Positions 27,508 to 37,815 of a stretch of 64,000 nt of DNA are shown piece by piece. Position 1 is the stretch's first letter. The number at the start of each line of letters is the position of its first letter. Position numbers and translations under genes: made by a program. The DNA is taken from contig NZ_PDWL01000018.1 of the NCBI RefSeq assembly GCF_010093185.1, forward strand, positions 1 to 64,000. Direction: 5' to 3'. A model generated the notes under the pieces. The model searched no databases and was not told the origin of the DNA. It was given only the letters and a program-made list of their open reading frames with translations. Origin of the DNA: Pseudoxanthomonas jiangsuensis. Its GTDB lineage: Bacteria; Pseudomonadota; Gammaproteobacteria; Xanthomonadales; Xanthomonadaceae.

Positions 27508-28860
27508 ATGGCGACAATCAGCTTCAGTGGCCTGGGTACCGGCCTGGACATCAACTCCCTGGTCAGCCAGCTGGTCGAAGCCGAGCGCACCCCGGTCGAG
27601 AACCGGATCAACTCGGCCGCCTCCAAGATCAATTCGCAGCTGTCGGCCCTGGGGACGGTGAAGAGTGCGCTGGCCAACGTCCAGTCGGCCTTCCAGAAGC
27701 TGCAGACCAGCACCACCACCGCCAGCTACAAGACCACGGTCCAGACCGATGCCGGCTTCACCGCCAGCGCCACCGGCACGGCCTCGGCCGGCAGTTACCA
27801 GGTGGAGGTGGTTTCCCTGGCGACGACCCACAAGCTCTCCTCCTCGGCCTTCGCCAAGGACGCGGCCGTGGGCGAAGGCACCCTGCACCTGACCGCCGGC
27901 GAAAGCAGCTACGACGTGGAGATCGCCGAAGGCGCCACCCTGGCCGACATCGCCAAGGCGATCAATACCGCCTCCGGCGGCAAGGGCGTGACCGCCAGCG
28001 TGGTCAACGCCGACGACGGCCAGCACCTGGTGCTCAACGCCACCGGCTCCGGCAGCGCGGGCGCCCTGTCCGTGACCACCAGCGGCGGTGACGGCGGCCT
28101 GTCGGCGCTGGTCTACGACCCCTCCGGCACCAGCACCCTGCAGGAGACGGTGGCCGCGGCCGACGCCCAGGTCAAGGTGGACGGCTTCCTGCGCACGGCC
28201 AAGAGCAACACCGTCAGCGACCTGGTTCCCGGCCTGGTCCTGAACCTGACCAAGGCCAAGCCGGGCGAGACCTTCTCTTTGCAGGTGGCCACCGACAACA
28301 GCGGCCTGAAGAGCAACCTGCAGTCGCTGGTGTCGATGTACAACACCGCCAACACCGTGCTGCGCTCGGTCAGCTCCTACAACGCCGACACCCAGACCGC
28401 CTCTGCCCTGACCGGCGACTCGATGGTCCGCAACCTGCAGCAGCAGCTGCGCAGCATGGTCGGCGGCAACAGCTACGAGCTCAAGGCGCTGGGCATCAGC
28501 ATCGCCACCGACGGCACCCTGTCGCTGGACTCGACCAAGCTGGACAGCGCGCTGGCCGCCGACCCGGACAGCGTGAACAAGCTGTTCGGCAAGGACGGCA
28601 AGCTCGGGTCGAAGATGGGGACGATGCTGACCGGAATGCTCGATTCCAGCACCGGCAGCCTGACCCTGCGGACCAAGAGCCTGAATTCGCAGATCGAGGA
28701 CCTGTCCGACCAGGTCGACGCGCTGGACAAGCGCATGGAGGCGGTGGAGGCGCGCTATCTGGCCCAGTTCACCGCCATGGATACCCTGGTGGCGCAGATG
28801 AACAGCACCAGCTCCTACCTGACCCAGCAGCTGTCGGCGCTGTCCAGCAGTAAGTCATAA
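27508..28860 (+). CDS. fliD: Flagellar filament cap protein FliD (HAP2)
   Basis: A 450-residue cap protein that folds flagellin into the filament tip. The N-terminal signature is clear (ISFSGLGTGLDINSLVSQLVEAER). The C-terminal coil contains the FliD pattern (QIEDLSDQVDALDKRMEAVE, then YLAQFTAMDTLVAQMNS). ATG 27508 follows an AGGAACC-type ribosome-binding site. The TAA stop is also the start of the fliS -35 element. The family length is normal. Confidence 0.96.
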   Translation: MATISFSGLGTGLDINSLVSQLVEAERTPVENRINSAASKINSQLSALGTVKSALANVQSAFQKLQTSTTTASYKTTVQTDAGFTASATGTASAGSYQVEVVSLATTHKLSSSAFAKDAAVGEGTLHLTAGESSYDVEIAEGATLADIAKAINTASGGKGVTASVVNADDGQHLVLNATGSGSAGALSVTTSGGDGGLSALVYDPSGTSTLQETVAAADAQVKVDGFLRTAKSNTVSDLVPGLVLNLTKAKPGETFSLQVATDNSGLKSNLQSLVSMYNTANTVLRSVSSYNADTQTASALTGDSMVRNLQQQLRSMVGGNSYELKALGISIATDGTLSLDSTKLDSALAADPDSVNKLFGKDGKLGSKMGTMLTGMLDSSTGSLTLRTKSLNSQIEDLSDQVDALDKRMEAVEARYLAQFTAMDTLVAQMNSTSSYLTQQLSALSSSKS

Positions 28861-28884
28861 AGGATGGCCACGGCCCGCCGATAA
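28858..28884 (+). promoter_or_regulatory. Sigma-28 (FliA) promoter of fliS
   Basis: TAAAGGAT (28858-28865), 11-nt spacer, GCCGATAA (28877-28884). The -10 is a perfect consensus match. The first three bases of the -35 are the fliD stop codon. fliS starts at 28947, leaving a leader of about 55 nt. Confidence 0.82.
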
Positions 28885-28946
28885 CACAGCCGTAGCCATT
28901 CCGCGCGCATCCGCCCCTTCGCGCACGCAAGAATCAGGAGAACGCC

Positions 28947-29372
28947 ATGCTTGGGTCCAGCCGCCGATACGCCGAGCAGTACCGCAAACTCGAGGTATCC
29001 GGCAGCGTCACCGATGCCGACCCGCACAAGCTGGTGGCCCTGCTGCTCAACGGTGCCTGCGAGCGCATCCGGCGGGCCAAGGCCCACCTGGAACAGGGCG
29101 ACCTGGCCAGCAAGGGCAAGGCCATCGGCGAGGCCTGCGCGATCGTCGGCCACCTCAACGGCTCGCTCGACCACGAGGCCGGCGGCGAGCTGGCTGGCAA
29201 CCTGTCTTCGCTGTACGACTACGTGGTCCAGCGCCTGACCGAGGCCAACCTGCACAACGACCACGGTGCCCTGGACGAGGCCCTGGACCTGCTCGGCGAG
29301 ATCAACGCGGCCTGGAACGCGATCCCTTTGGAGCAGCGCCGTCACGCCCCGGCGCTGGAGGCCGCGCCGTGA
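28947..29372 (+). CDS. fliS: Flagellar export chaperone FliS
   Basis: A 141-residue helical chaperone that binds the C-terminus of flagellin and prevents early polymerisation. Family features: YRKLEVSGSVTDADPHKLVALLLNGACERI near the N-terminus and the LSSLYDYVVQRLTEAN helix. ATG 28947 follows a sigma-28 promoter and a ribosome-binding site (AGGAGAA). It overlaps the next gene by 4 nt, so the filament chaperones are co-translated. Confidence 0.94.
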   Translation: MLGSSRRYAEQYRKLEVSGSVTDADPHKLVALLLNGACERIRRAKAHLEQGDLASKGKAIGEACAIVGHLNGSLDHEAGGELAGNLSSLYDYVVQRLTEANLHNDHGALDEALDLLGEINAAWNAIPLEQRRHAPALEAAP

Positions 29373-29665
29373 GCGCGGCCACGCTCGACGCCCTGCACCA
29401 GGACCTGGCCAGCCTGCGCCAGGCGCTGGACGAGGAGGATTTCGGCCAGGCCGGCGACGTGCTGGCCCGCCACGACCGGCGCCTGCGCGAGTACATCGAC
29501 ACCGTCGGCCTGCAGGCGCCGCTGGATGCGCTGCGCGACCTGCTGCAGCTGCAGCACCGGCTGCAGGGCGACATGCTCGCCGCGCGCGACGCGGCGGCCG
29601 CCGGGCTGCGCGGCCTGCGCCAGTCCGGCCAGGCCAGCCGCAGCTACCGCGAGCTGGCGCCATGA
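29369..29665 (+). CDS. fliT: Small FliT-like flagellar chaperone
   Basis: A 98-residue, strongly helical, charged protein with a GTG start that overlaps the fliS stop by 4 nt (GTGA). Its place right after fliS, size and helix-only composition fit FliT, the chaperone for the cap protein FliD. Sequence conservation in FliT is poor, so this rests mostly on position. It overlaps the PilZ-like gene by 4 nt (ATGA). Confidence 0.7.
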   Translation: MSAATLDALHQDLASLRQALDEEDFGQAGDVLARHDRRLREYIDTVGLQAPLDALRDLLQLQHRLQGDMLAARDAAAAGLRGLRQSGQASRSYRELAP

Positions 29666-30240
29666 CCGGCGGCTGGCCCCAGGCGGCGCACGCTGCCGAG
29701 GCCGGCCTGTTCGGCGACACCCTGAGCTGCGAGGCGATCCTGCCCGCGGCGTTCCAGCCCGGCGGCGGCCATGGCCGCCTGCCCCAGGCCGAGGCCCTGC
29801 TGCGCGGCCTGGCCCAGGTCGAGGACCTGCGCACCGAGGACAGCGGCGAGGAGAAACGCGGCGAGCTGCCCCTGCTGGCGCAGAGGATGGATGCCAAGCT
29901 CGACCTGATGCTGGTGATGATCGGCCGACTGGTGCGGCAGTCGGCGCAGGCGCTGCCGGCGCGGCCGTTGCGCTGGTCGGCGCGCGGGCTGCGCCTGCTG
30001 CTGGACCCGGGCATTCCGGCGCCCGCGGTCGACACCCCGGGCGTGCTGCGCCTGCAGCCTTCCGACTGGCTGCCCGACGACCTTGAGCTTCCGGCGCTGG
30101 TGACCGCCAGCGCGGGCGATCCGGCCGGCCTGTGGCTGTGGCTGCGCTTCCCCGCCCTGCCGGCCGGCCTGGAAGAAGCCATGGACCGGCACCTGTTCCG
30201 CATGCACCGGCGCCAGGTCGCCGACGCCCGCCGCCGGTAG
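29662..30240 (+). CDS. PilZ-like protein of the flagellar locus
   Basis: A 192-residue protein resembling PilZ-domain proteins found in Xanthomonas flagellar clusters. A helical segment (LAQRMDAKLDLMLVMIGRL, about 73-92) precedes a beta-rich PilZ-like core containing RWSARGLRLLL and LWLWLRFPAL. A C-terminal helix ends the protein (about 172-192). The canonical RxxxR cyclic-di-GMP-binding motif is not evident and only part of the D/N-x-S-x-x-G motif is kept, so ligand binding is uncertain. It is the last gene of the fliS unit, coupled to the FliT-like gene. A role in setting flagellar function by cyclic-di-GMP is inferred. Confidence 0.7.
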   Translation: MTGGWPQAAHAAEAGLFGDTLSCEAILPAAFQPGGGHGRLPQAEALLRGLAQVEDLRTEDSGEEKRGELPLLAQRMDAKLDLMLVMIGRLVRQSAQALPARPLRWSARGLRLLLDPGIPAPAVDTPGVLRLQPSDWLPDDLELPALVTASAGDPAGLWLWLRFPALPAGLEEAMDRHLFRMHRRQVADARRR

Positions 30241-30333
30241 GGGACATACGCGCGAGTATCGCCATCCCGCTTTCCCGCCGCCGCCGCGATCGGCTAAGGT
30301 GGCCTCCGGCATCCGGGGAACGACTGCCCATCC

Positions 30334-30975
30334 GTGCGAGTCCTGATCGTTGACGACCACACCTTGGTCCGTGCCGGCCTGAGCCGCCTGCTGCAGACCT
30401 TCACGGGCGTGGACGTGGTCGCCGAAGCCAGCAACGCCGACCAGGCCATCGACCTGGCCGCGATCCACCGCCCCGACCTGGTCCTGCTGGACCTGTCGCT
30501 GCCCGGCCGCACCGGCCTGGAGGCGCTGAGCGGGATCCTCGAGCGCGCGCCCGGCACCCGGGTGGTGATGATGTCCATGCACGACGATCCCCTGCACGTG
30601 CGCGACGCGCTGGACCGCGGCGCGGCCGGCTTCGTGGTCAAGGACGCCGCGCCGCTGGAACTGGAACTGGCCCTGCGCGCGGCCGCCGGCGGCGAGGTGT
30701 TCCTGAGCCCGCGGATCTCCTCGCGGATGATCGCGCCCCTGCTCGGCCGCAACCGCAGCGAGAAGCCGGAGGGCGTGGCCGCCCTGCCGCCGCGCCAGCG
30801 CGAGATCCTGGCCCGGATCGGCCAGGGCCTGAGCAGCAAGGAGATCGCCGCCGAGCTCGGGATCAGCGTGAAGACGGTGGAGACCCACCGCGCGCGGATG
30901 ATGGAGGCGCTGGGCTGCCGCCGTGCCAGCGAGCTGGTCCTGCTGGCGGTCAAGCACCAGCGCGAGCTGGGCTGA
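30334..30975 (+). CDS. LuxR/NarL-family response regulator
   Basis: A 213-residue two-domain regulator. The receiver (1-120) has VDDHTLVRAGL, a phospho-acceptor Asp in LLDLSLPGRTG, and the conserved Lys in VKDA. The C-terminal LuxR-type helix-turn-helix has LPPRQREILARIGQGLSSKE and SVKTVETHRARMMEAL. The start is GTG 30334. No histidine kinase is adjacent; the HisKA_3 kinase at 7023 is of the matching class. A terminator follows and a palindrome of GacA-box type lies 100 nt further on, upstream of rpoN. Confidence 0.92.
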   Translation: MRVLIVDDHTLVRAGLSRLLQTFTGVDVVAEASNADQAIDLAAIHRPDLVLLDLSLPGRTGLEALSGILERAPGTRVVMMSMHDDPLHVRDALDRGAAGFVVKDAAPLELELALRAAAGGEVFLSPRISSRMIAPLLGRNRSEKPEGVAALPPRQREILARIGQGLSSKEIAAELGISVKTVETHRARMMEALGCRRASELVLLAVKHQRELG

Positions 30976-31016
30976 GGGCCCAGCCCGTCTTCCGCCAACG
31001 ATCCGGCATCAGGTCG

Positions 31017-31038
31017 CCGCCGGGCCACCGGCGGTTTT
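31017..31038 (+). terminator. Rho-independent terminator after the LuxR-type regulator
   Basis: A 7-bp GC stem (CCGCCGG at 31017-31023, CCGGCGG at 31028-31034) with a 4-nt loop, followed by TTTT. It separates the regulator from rpoN. Confidence 0.75.
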
Positions 31039-31076
31039 CCGCCGCCTGATGCGCTCGCGCCGGGGAATCGTTGCCC

Positions 31077-31095
31077 TGTAGGGAAAACCCCTACA
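31077..31095. promoter_or_regulatory. Palindromic operator candidate upstream of rpoN
   Basis: TGTAGGG (31077-31083) and CCCTACA (31089-31095) form a perfect 7-bp inverted repeat around a 5-nt AAAAC core. The form resembles binding sites of NarL/GacA-class regulators (for example TGTAAG-N6-CTTACA). It lies 118 nt before the rpoN ATG and 100 nt after the LuxR-type regulator gene. Confidence 0.5.
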
Positions 31096-31212
31096 CCGTG
31101 TCGGGAAATGACTGGCCGACATCAGGTTGGCCCCGATTCAGTTTCCGACGTCACGACGGCACGATGCACTCCATCGGCGTCGGAGGTCCGGCGCAGCACC
31201 GAGGAATGCAAG

Positions 31213-32661
31213 ATGAAGGCCACCACCACCGTCCAGCTCGGCCAGCAGCTGCACCTGACGCCGCAGCTGCTGCAGTCGATCCGCCTGCTCCAGCTCGATG
31301 CCCAGCAGCTGCAGCTGGAGGTGTCCCGGGTGCTGGAGCAGAACCCGATGCTGGAACTGGACGAGGACGCCGCCCCGGCCACCGCCGACGGCGAGGCGAT
31401 CGACCCGGCCGGCGAAGCTGCGCTGGACAAGGTCTCGCTCGAGACCGCCGCCTTCGACGAACTGCCCGAGTCCTCGATGTGGGACGTGGCCGGCGCCAGC
31501 TGGAGCGGCGAAGGCGAGGACCGCATGGCCCGGATCGCCGAGCCCGGCTCCAGCGATCCTTGCGTGCGGGTGCTGCAGCGCCTGGCCCTGGAGCTGGACC
31601 CGAAGTCGCTGGAGATCGCCGGCTTCTGGCTGGAGCACTGCGACGACGCCGGTTACCTGGACGACGCCCACGACGCCCTGTTGCTGCGCGCGGTGGCGCG
31701 CTTCGACCTGGCCGCGGCCAAGATCGAGGCGATCCGCCAGCGCCTGCTGCACGGCGAGCCGGCCGGCCTGGCCGCGCGCGACCTGGGCGAATGCCTGCAG
31801 GCGCAGCTGGCCGCCCTGCCCTCGCCCTGCGCCGGCCGCCCGCTGGCCGCCCGCATCCTCGACACCTGCCTGGCCGAGCTGGCCGCCCACGACCACGCCG
31901 CGATCGCCCGCAAACTGCAGATCGAGCCGGCCGACGTGGACGAGGCCGTGCGCCTGGTCCTGTCCCTGCAGCCGCGCCCGGCCCAGGCCGAGGCCGACCC
32001 GGCCGAGGCCGGCTATGTCGTCCCCGACGTGGTGGTGTGGAAGGGCGACGGCCAGTGGCGGGTGGCGCTGAACCCGGCCACGGCGCCGAAGCTGAACATC
32101 AACGCCGGCTACGAGCGCGCCCTGGCCCAGGCCGGCGACGGCGAAGGCGCCGGCCGCCTGCGCGAGCTGCTGCAGGAAGCGCGCTGGCTGACCCGCGGCC
32201 TGTCCATGCGCTACGACACCCTGCTGCGCACCGCCCGGGTGATCGTCGAGCACCAGGCCGCGTTCCTGGAGCGCGGCGAGGAGGCCATGGCCCCGCTGAC
32301 CCTGAAGGAAGTGGCCGACGCCATCGGCATGCACGAGTCCACCGTCTCCCGGATCACCAGCGGCAAGTACATCCAGACCCCGCGCGGGACCCTGGAGCTG
32401 AAGCAGTTCTTCGCCGTGCGCCTGGAAGGCGCCGCGGTCTCCGGCGCCGCGGTCAAGGCCATGGTCCGGCGCCTGATCGAATCGGAGCCGGCCGCCCGGC
32501 CGCTGGCCGACGACGCCATCGCCGCCCTGCTGGCCCGCCAGGGCGTGAACATCGCGCGCCGCACCGTGGCCAAGTATCGTGAGCAGCTGTCCATCGCCCC
32601 GGCCCGCGAGCGCCGCCGGGGCGCCGCCGCCCACACCCCCGCGCTGGCCCGCGCGGGCTGA
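31213..32661 (+). CDS. rpoN: RNA polymerase sigma-54 factor RpoN (flagellar RpoN2)
   Basis: A 482-residue sigma-54. The Gln/Leu-rich activator-interacting region I is seen at the N-terminus (QLGQQLHLTPQLLQSIRLLQ ... LEQNPMLEL). The core-binding region, a helix-turn-helix segment (LKEVADAIGMHESTVSRITSG) and the terminal RpoN box (ARRTVAKYRE) follow. ATG 31213 is chosen because it begins the conserved region I; upstream codons lack similarity. The position beside vemR and fleQ corresponds to rpoN2 of Xanthomonas. It recognises the -24/-12 elements listed in this window with FleQ as the enhancer-binding partner. Confidence 0.97.
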   Translation: MKATTTVQLGQQLHLTPQLLQSIRLLQLDAQQLQLEVSRVLEQNPMLELDEDAAPATADGEAIDPAGEAALDKVSLETAAFDELPESSMWDVAGASWSGEGEDRMARIAEPGSSDPCVRVLQRLALELDPKSLEIAGFWLEHCDDAGYLDDAHDALLLRAVARFDLAAAKIEAIRQRLLHGEPAGLAARDLGECLQAQLAALPSPCAGRPLAARILDTCLAELAAHDHAAIARKLQIEPADVDEAVRLVLSLQPRPAQAEADPAEAGYVVPDVVVWKGDGQWRVALNPATAPKLNINAGYERALAQAGDGEGAGRLRELLQEARWLTRGLSMRYDTLLRTARVIVEHQAAFLERGEEAMAPLTLKEVADAIGMHESTVSRITSGKYIQTPRGTLELKQFFAVRLEGAAVSGAAVKAMVRRLIESEPAARPLADDAIAALLARQGVNIARRTVAKYREQLSIAPARERRRGAAAHTPALARAG

Positions 32662-32675
32662 CCAGGAACATCGCA

Positions 32676-33052
32676 ATGCGCAACCTCCGCGTACTGCTGG
32701 TTGACGACCACGACGGCTTCATCAACGCCGCCATGCGCCATTTCCGCAAGGTCGAATGGCTGGAGGTCGCCGGCACCGCCGGCAACGGCCTGGAGGCGAT
32801 CGAGCGTTCCGAGGCCCTGCGCCCGGATGCGGTGCTGATGGACCTGGCCATGCCGGAGATGGGCGGGCTGCAGGCCACCCGCCTGATCAAGGCCCAGGAC
32901 GACCCGCCCTACATCGTCATCGCCAGCCACTTCGACGACGCCGAGCACCGCGAGCACGCCATGCGCGCCGGCGCCGACAACTTCGTCAGCAAGCTGTCCT
33001 ACCTGCAGGAAGTGATGCCGATCTTGGAGCGGCTGTCGCAAGAGGAAGCCTC

Positions 33053-33056
<4 letters not shown>
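32676..33056 (+). CDS. vemR: Single-domain response regulator VemR
   Basis: A 126-residue receiver with no output domain. The acidic pocket (LLVDDHDGF), phospho-acceptor Asp56 in [12 protein letters not shown], the Ser of IASH and the Lys of VSKL are all present. Size, Asp56 and the location between rpoN2 and fleQ match Xanthomonas VemR, a regulator of motility and exopolysaccharide that acts with RpoN2/FleQ. It starts 14 bp after rpoN and overlaps fleQ by 4 nt, so the three form one unit. Its kinase is not in the neighbourhood. Confidence 0.93.
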
Positions 33057-34525
<1,469 letters not shown>

Positions 34526-34595
34526 AGGCACCCGTTGCGGGGGCCAGGCCGATCTTCCACGGCGTTACCATGTAAGGCTTCGGCGGGTCCGGCGC

Positions 34596-34611
34596 CGGCA
34601 CGGCCCTTGCT
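34596..34611 (+). promoter_or_regulatory. Sigma-54 promoter of the glycan operon (rfbF)
   Basis: CGGCACG-GCCC-TTGCT, with GG-N10-GC spacing, 50 nt before the rfbF ATG. The -24 half is identical to those of fliE, fliL and flgA. The 136-bp fleQ-rfbF gap shows no clear terminator. Confidence 0.72.
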
Positions 34612-34661
34612 TGCCTCGGATATCCCGGTTCACCACCGTCAGCACGGAACACGGAAACGGA

Positions 34662-35435
34662 ATGAAGGCAGTCATCCTCGCAGGCGGATTGGGCACGCGG
34701 ATCAGCGAGGAATCGCACCTTCGCCCCAAGCCGATGATCGAGATCGGTGGCAAACCCATCATCTGGCACATCATGAAGATCTACACCCATTTCGGGATTA
34801 CCGACTTCGTGGTGTGCCTGGGCTACAAGGGTTATGTCATCAAGGAGTATTTCGCCAACTACTTCCTGCACATGTCCGACGTCACCTTCGACATGGCCGA
34901 GAACCGGATGCACATCCACAACCGGCACGCCGAACCCTGGCGGGTGACCCTGGTCGATACCGGCGACAGCACCGCCACCGGCGGCCGGCTCAAGCGGGCG
35001 CGCGATTACCTCGACGACGGCACCTTCTGCCTGACCTACGGCGATGGCGTGGCCAACGTGGATGTCGCCGGCCTGGTCGAATTCCACCGCCGCCACGGCC
35101 GGCTCGCCACCGTGACGGCGGTTCAGCCACCCGGCCGGTACGGCGCCCTGGACGTCGACGGCGACGAGCGTGTGCGGGGTTTCATGGAAAAGCCGCTGGG
35201 AGACGGTGGCTGGATCAACGGCGGGTTCTTCGTCCTGGAGCCGGGCGTGTTCGACTACATCCAAGGCGACGCCACGCCATGGGAGCACGAACCGATGCGC
35301 CGCCTGGCGCGGGAAGGACAGTTGATGTCGTTCCTTCACCGTGGCTTCTGGCAGCCGATGGATACCCTGCGCGACCGCAGCCTGCTGGAGGAACGGTGGA
35401 CTACCGGCAAGGCGGAGTGGCGGCTGTGGGACTGA
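34662..35435 (+). CDS. rfbF: Glucose-1-phosphate cytidylyltransferase
   Basis: A 257-residue nucleotidyltransferase that makes CDP-glucose from CTP and glucose-1-phosphate, the entry to CDP-3,6-dideoxyhexoses. The N-terminal signature [20 protein letters not shown] binds the nucleotide and catalyses transfer. Further family motifs are [11 protein letters not shown] and the [10 protein letters not shown] stretch. ATG 34662 starts the signature directly and follows a sigma-54 promoter. It overlaps rfbG. Its length equals the family standard (also called DdhA/AscA). Confidence 0.95.
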   Translation: MKAVILAGGLGTRISEESHLRPKPMIEIGGKPIIWHIMKIYTHFGITDFVVCLGYKGYVIKEYFANYFLHMSDVTFDMAENRMHIHNRHAEPWRVTLVDTGDSTATGGRLKRARDYLDDGTFCLTYGDGVANVDVAGLVEFHRRHGRLATVTAVQPPGRYGALDVDGDERVRGFMEKPLGDGGWINGGFFVLEPGVFDYIQGDATPWEHEPMRRLAREGQLMSFLHRGFWQPMDTLRDRSLLEERWTTGKAEWRLWD

Positions 35436-36490
35436 AGCCTGGGTTCTGGCACGGCCGCCGGGTACTGGTCACGGGCCATACCGGCTTCAAGGGAGGCTGG
35501 CTGTCGCTCTGGCTGCAGGCGCTGGGGGCCCGGGTGCATGGCTATGCCCTGCCGGCCACGTCCGCGCCTTCGTTGTGGCGCGTGGCCGGGCTCGATGCCG
35601 CTGTCCCGGGCGAGTTGGGCGACCTGCGCGACCGCGTGCGCCTGGAGGCGGCCATCGCCGGCTTCCGGCCGGAGATCGTGCTGCATCTGGCCGCCCAGTC
35701 CCTGGTGCGCGAGTCCTACCGCGATCCGGCCTCGACCTACGAGGTCAACGTGGGGGGCACGGTGAACCTGCTCGAAGGCGTACGCCGCTGCGACAGCGTG
35801 CGGGCCGTGGTGGTGGTGAGCAGCGACAAGTGCTACGAGAACCGCGAGTGGGCCTGGCCGTACCGGGAGCAGGACGCGCTGGGCGGGCACGATCCCTACA
35901 GCAGCAGCAAGGCCTGCGTCGAACTGCTGTGCGCATCCTGGCGGGCGTCCTTCCTTGCCGAACACGGCGTTGGCCTGGCCACGGCACGGGCAGGCAACGT
36001 GATCGGCGGCGGCGACTGGTCCCCGGAACGCCTCGTGCCCGACGTCCTGCACAGCTGGCAGGCAGGGCAGCCGGTGATCCTGCGCAATCCCGGCGCCACC
36101 CGGCCATGGCAGCACGTGCTGGAGCCGCTGCATGGCTATCTCCTGCTGGCGCAAGCGCTGGTGGAAGGGACGCCCGAGGCGGCCTGCGCGTGGAACTTCG
36201 GCCCGGACAGCGCCGATGTCACCACGGTCGCCACCGTGGTCGCGAAGCTTGCGAGCCGTTGGCCTGGCGATGGCGCACGCTGGGACGTGGACGCCGCACC
36301 GGCGCCGCACGAGGCACGGTTGCTGGCGCTCGATTCCGCGCGCGCGCGCGCGCAGCTGCGCTGGTCGCCGCGCTGGTCGCTGGACCAGGCGATCGCACAC
36401 ACCATGGCCTGGTACCTGGCCTGGCGGGAAGGCAAGGACATGCTGGCCTTCACCAGCGCACAGATCGCGGCCTACCAGGAGGCTGCATGA
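35426..36490 (+). CDS. rfbG: CDP-glucose 4,6-dehydratase
   Basis: A 354-residue extended SDR enzyme (DdhB/AscB type) that converts CDP-glucose to CDP-4-keto-6-deoxyglucose. Rossmann motif [10 protein letters not shown] is at about 16-25. The catalytic triad region shows VSSDKCYEN and Y-SSS-K (YSSSKACVE). GTG 35426 (then [17 protein letters not shown]) is preferred, though GTG 35417 and GTG 35396 are in frame. It overlaps rfbF by 10 nt and rfbH by 4 nt. A 17-nt alternating CG run lies near its 3' end (36337-36353). Confidence 0.94.
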   Translation: MGLKPGFWHGRRVLVTGHTGFKGGWLSLWLQALGARVHGYALPATSAPSLWRVAGLDAAVPGELGDLRDRVRLEAAIAGFRPEIVLHLAAQSLVRESYRDPASTYEVNVGGTVNLLEGVRRCDSVRAVVVVSSDKCYENREWAWPYREQDALGGHDPYSSSKACVELLCASWRASFLAEHGVGLATARAGNVIGGGDWSPERLVPDVLHSWQAGQPVILRNPGATRPWQHVLEPLHGYLLLAQALVEGTPEAACAWNFGPDSADVTTVATVVAKLASRWPGDGARWDVDAAPAPHEARLLALDSARARAQLRWSPRWSLDQAIAHTMAWYLAWREGKDMLAFTSAQIAAYQEAA

Positions 36491-37815
36491 GCCCGGCGGA
36501 AGATACGTCCCTGCGTGCGCAGATCGCCGCGCTGGTCGCGCGCCATGCCGAATCCGAACTGGCGCCGGCGGCCTTCGTCCCCGGGCAGTCCCCGGTGCCG
36601 CCGTCCGGCAAGGTGATCGGTGCGGCCGAGTTGCAGGCAATGACGGAGGCGGTGCTCGACGGATGGCTCACCACCGGCCGGTTCAACGCGGCTTTCGAAA
36701 AGCGGCTGTCGCGCTATCTCGGCGTCCGCAACGTCCTGACCACCAATTCCGGATCCTCGGCCAACCTGCTGGCGTTCTCGGCATTGACCTCGCCGCTGCT
36801 GGGCGACCGCGCGATCGCCAAGGGCGACGAGGTGATCGCGGTGGCGGCCGGCTTCCCGACCACGGTCAACCCGATTCTGCAGTTCGGCGCGGTACCCGTG
36901 TTCGTGGACGTCGAGCTGGGCACCTACAACATCGATCCGGCGCTGATCGAGGCGGCCATCGGCCCCCGTACGCGCGCGGTGATGCTGGCCCATACCCTGG
37001 GCAATCCGTTCGACCTGAAGGCCATCCGGGAGCTGTGCGACCGCCACGGCCTGTGGCTGGTGGAGGACTGCTGCGACGCCTTGGGCTCGACCTACGAGGG
37101 GCGCATGGTCGGCACCTTCGGCGACATCGGCACCCTGAGCTTCTATCCCGCCCACCACATCACCATGGGCGAAGGCGGCGCGGTGTTCACCGGCTCGCCG
37201 CGACTCAAGCGCATCATCGAGTCGTTCCGCGACTGGGGCCGCGACTGCTACTGCGCGCCGGGCACCGACAACACCTGCGGCCAGCGCTTCTGCTGGCAGC
37301 TGGGCCAGCTCCCGCACGGTTACGACCACAAGTACACCTACTCGCACCTGGGCTACAACCTCAAGATCACCGACATGCAGGCCGCCTGCGCTCTGGCGCA
37401 GATGGACCGGCTGGACGGCTTCGTCGCGGCCCGCAAGCGCAACTTCGCCTGGCTGAGCCGGCGCCTGGCCGGCTGCGAGGACCGGCTGGTGCTGCCGCGG
37501 GCCACGCCTGGCAGCGATCCGTCGTGGTTCGGCTACCCGATCACCCTGCGCGACGGCTGCGGAGTGCTGCGCGAGGATCTGCTGCGCCATCTCGACCAGC
37601 ACAAGGTCGGCACGCGCCTGCTGTTCGCCGGCAATCTGATCCGGCAGCCGTACATGCAAGGCCAGCATTACCGCGTATCGGGGGAACTGGCCGTCACCGA
37701 CAAGGTGATGAACGACACCTTCTGGATCGGCTTGTGGCCCGGGCTGTGCGAAGCCCAGCTCGAGTACGCAGCCAGCCAGATCGAACACGTGCTTGGAAGG
37801 AGGACGCCGCGATGA
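36487..37815 (+). CDS. rfbH: CDP-4-keto-6-deoxyglucose 3-dehydrase (E1)
   Basis: A 442-residue aspartate-aminotransferase-fold protein that, with an E3 reductase, removes the C3 hydroxyl. It does not transfer an amino group: the PLP Lys is replaced by His in [13 protein letters not shown] (His223/His224). The [2Fe-2S] ligands fit the exact E1 spacing C-X57-C-X1-C-X7-C (Cys196, 254, 256, 264). This separates it from sugar aminotransferases. The product is a CDP-4-keto-3,6-dideoxyhexose precursor. The E3 reductase (DdhD/AscD) is not in this window. Start overlaps rfbG by 4 nt. Confidence 0.95.
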   Translation: MSPAEDTSLRAQIAALVARHAESELAPAAFVPGQSPVPPSGKVIGAAELQAMTEAVLDGWLTTGRFNAAFEKRLSRYLGVRNVLTTNSGSSANLLAFSALTSPLLGDRAIAKGDEVIAVAAGFPTTVNPILQFGAVPVFVDVELGTYNIDPALIEAAIGPRTRAVMLAHTLGNPFDLKAIRELCDRHGLWLVEDCCDALGSTYEGRMVGTFGDIGTLSFYPAHHITMGEGGAVFTGSPRLKRIIESFRDWGRDCYCAPGTDNTCGQRFCWQLGQLPHGYDHKYTYSHLGYNLKITDMQAACALAQMDRLDGFVAARKRNFAWLSRRLAGCEDRLVLPRATPGSDPSWFGYPITLRDGCGVLREDLLRHLDQHKVGTRLLFAGNLIRQPYMQGQHYRVSGELAVTDKVMNDTFWIGLWPGLCEAQLEYAASQIEHVLGRRTPR

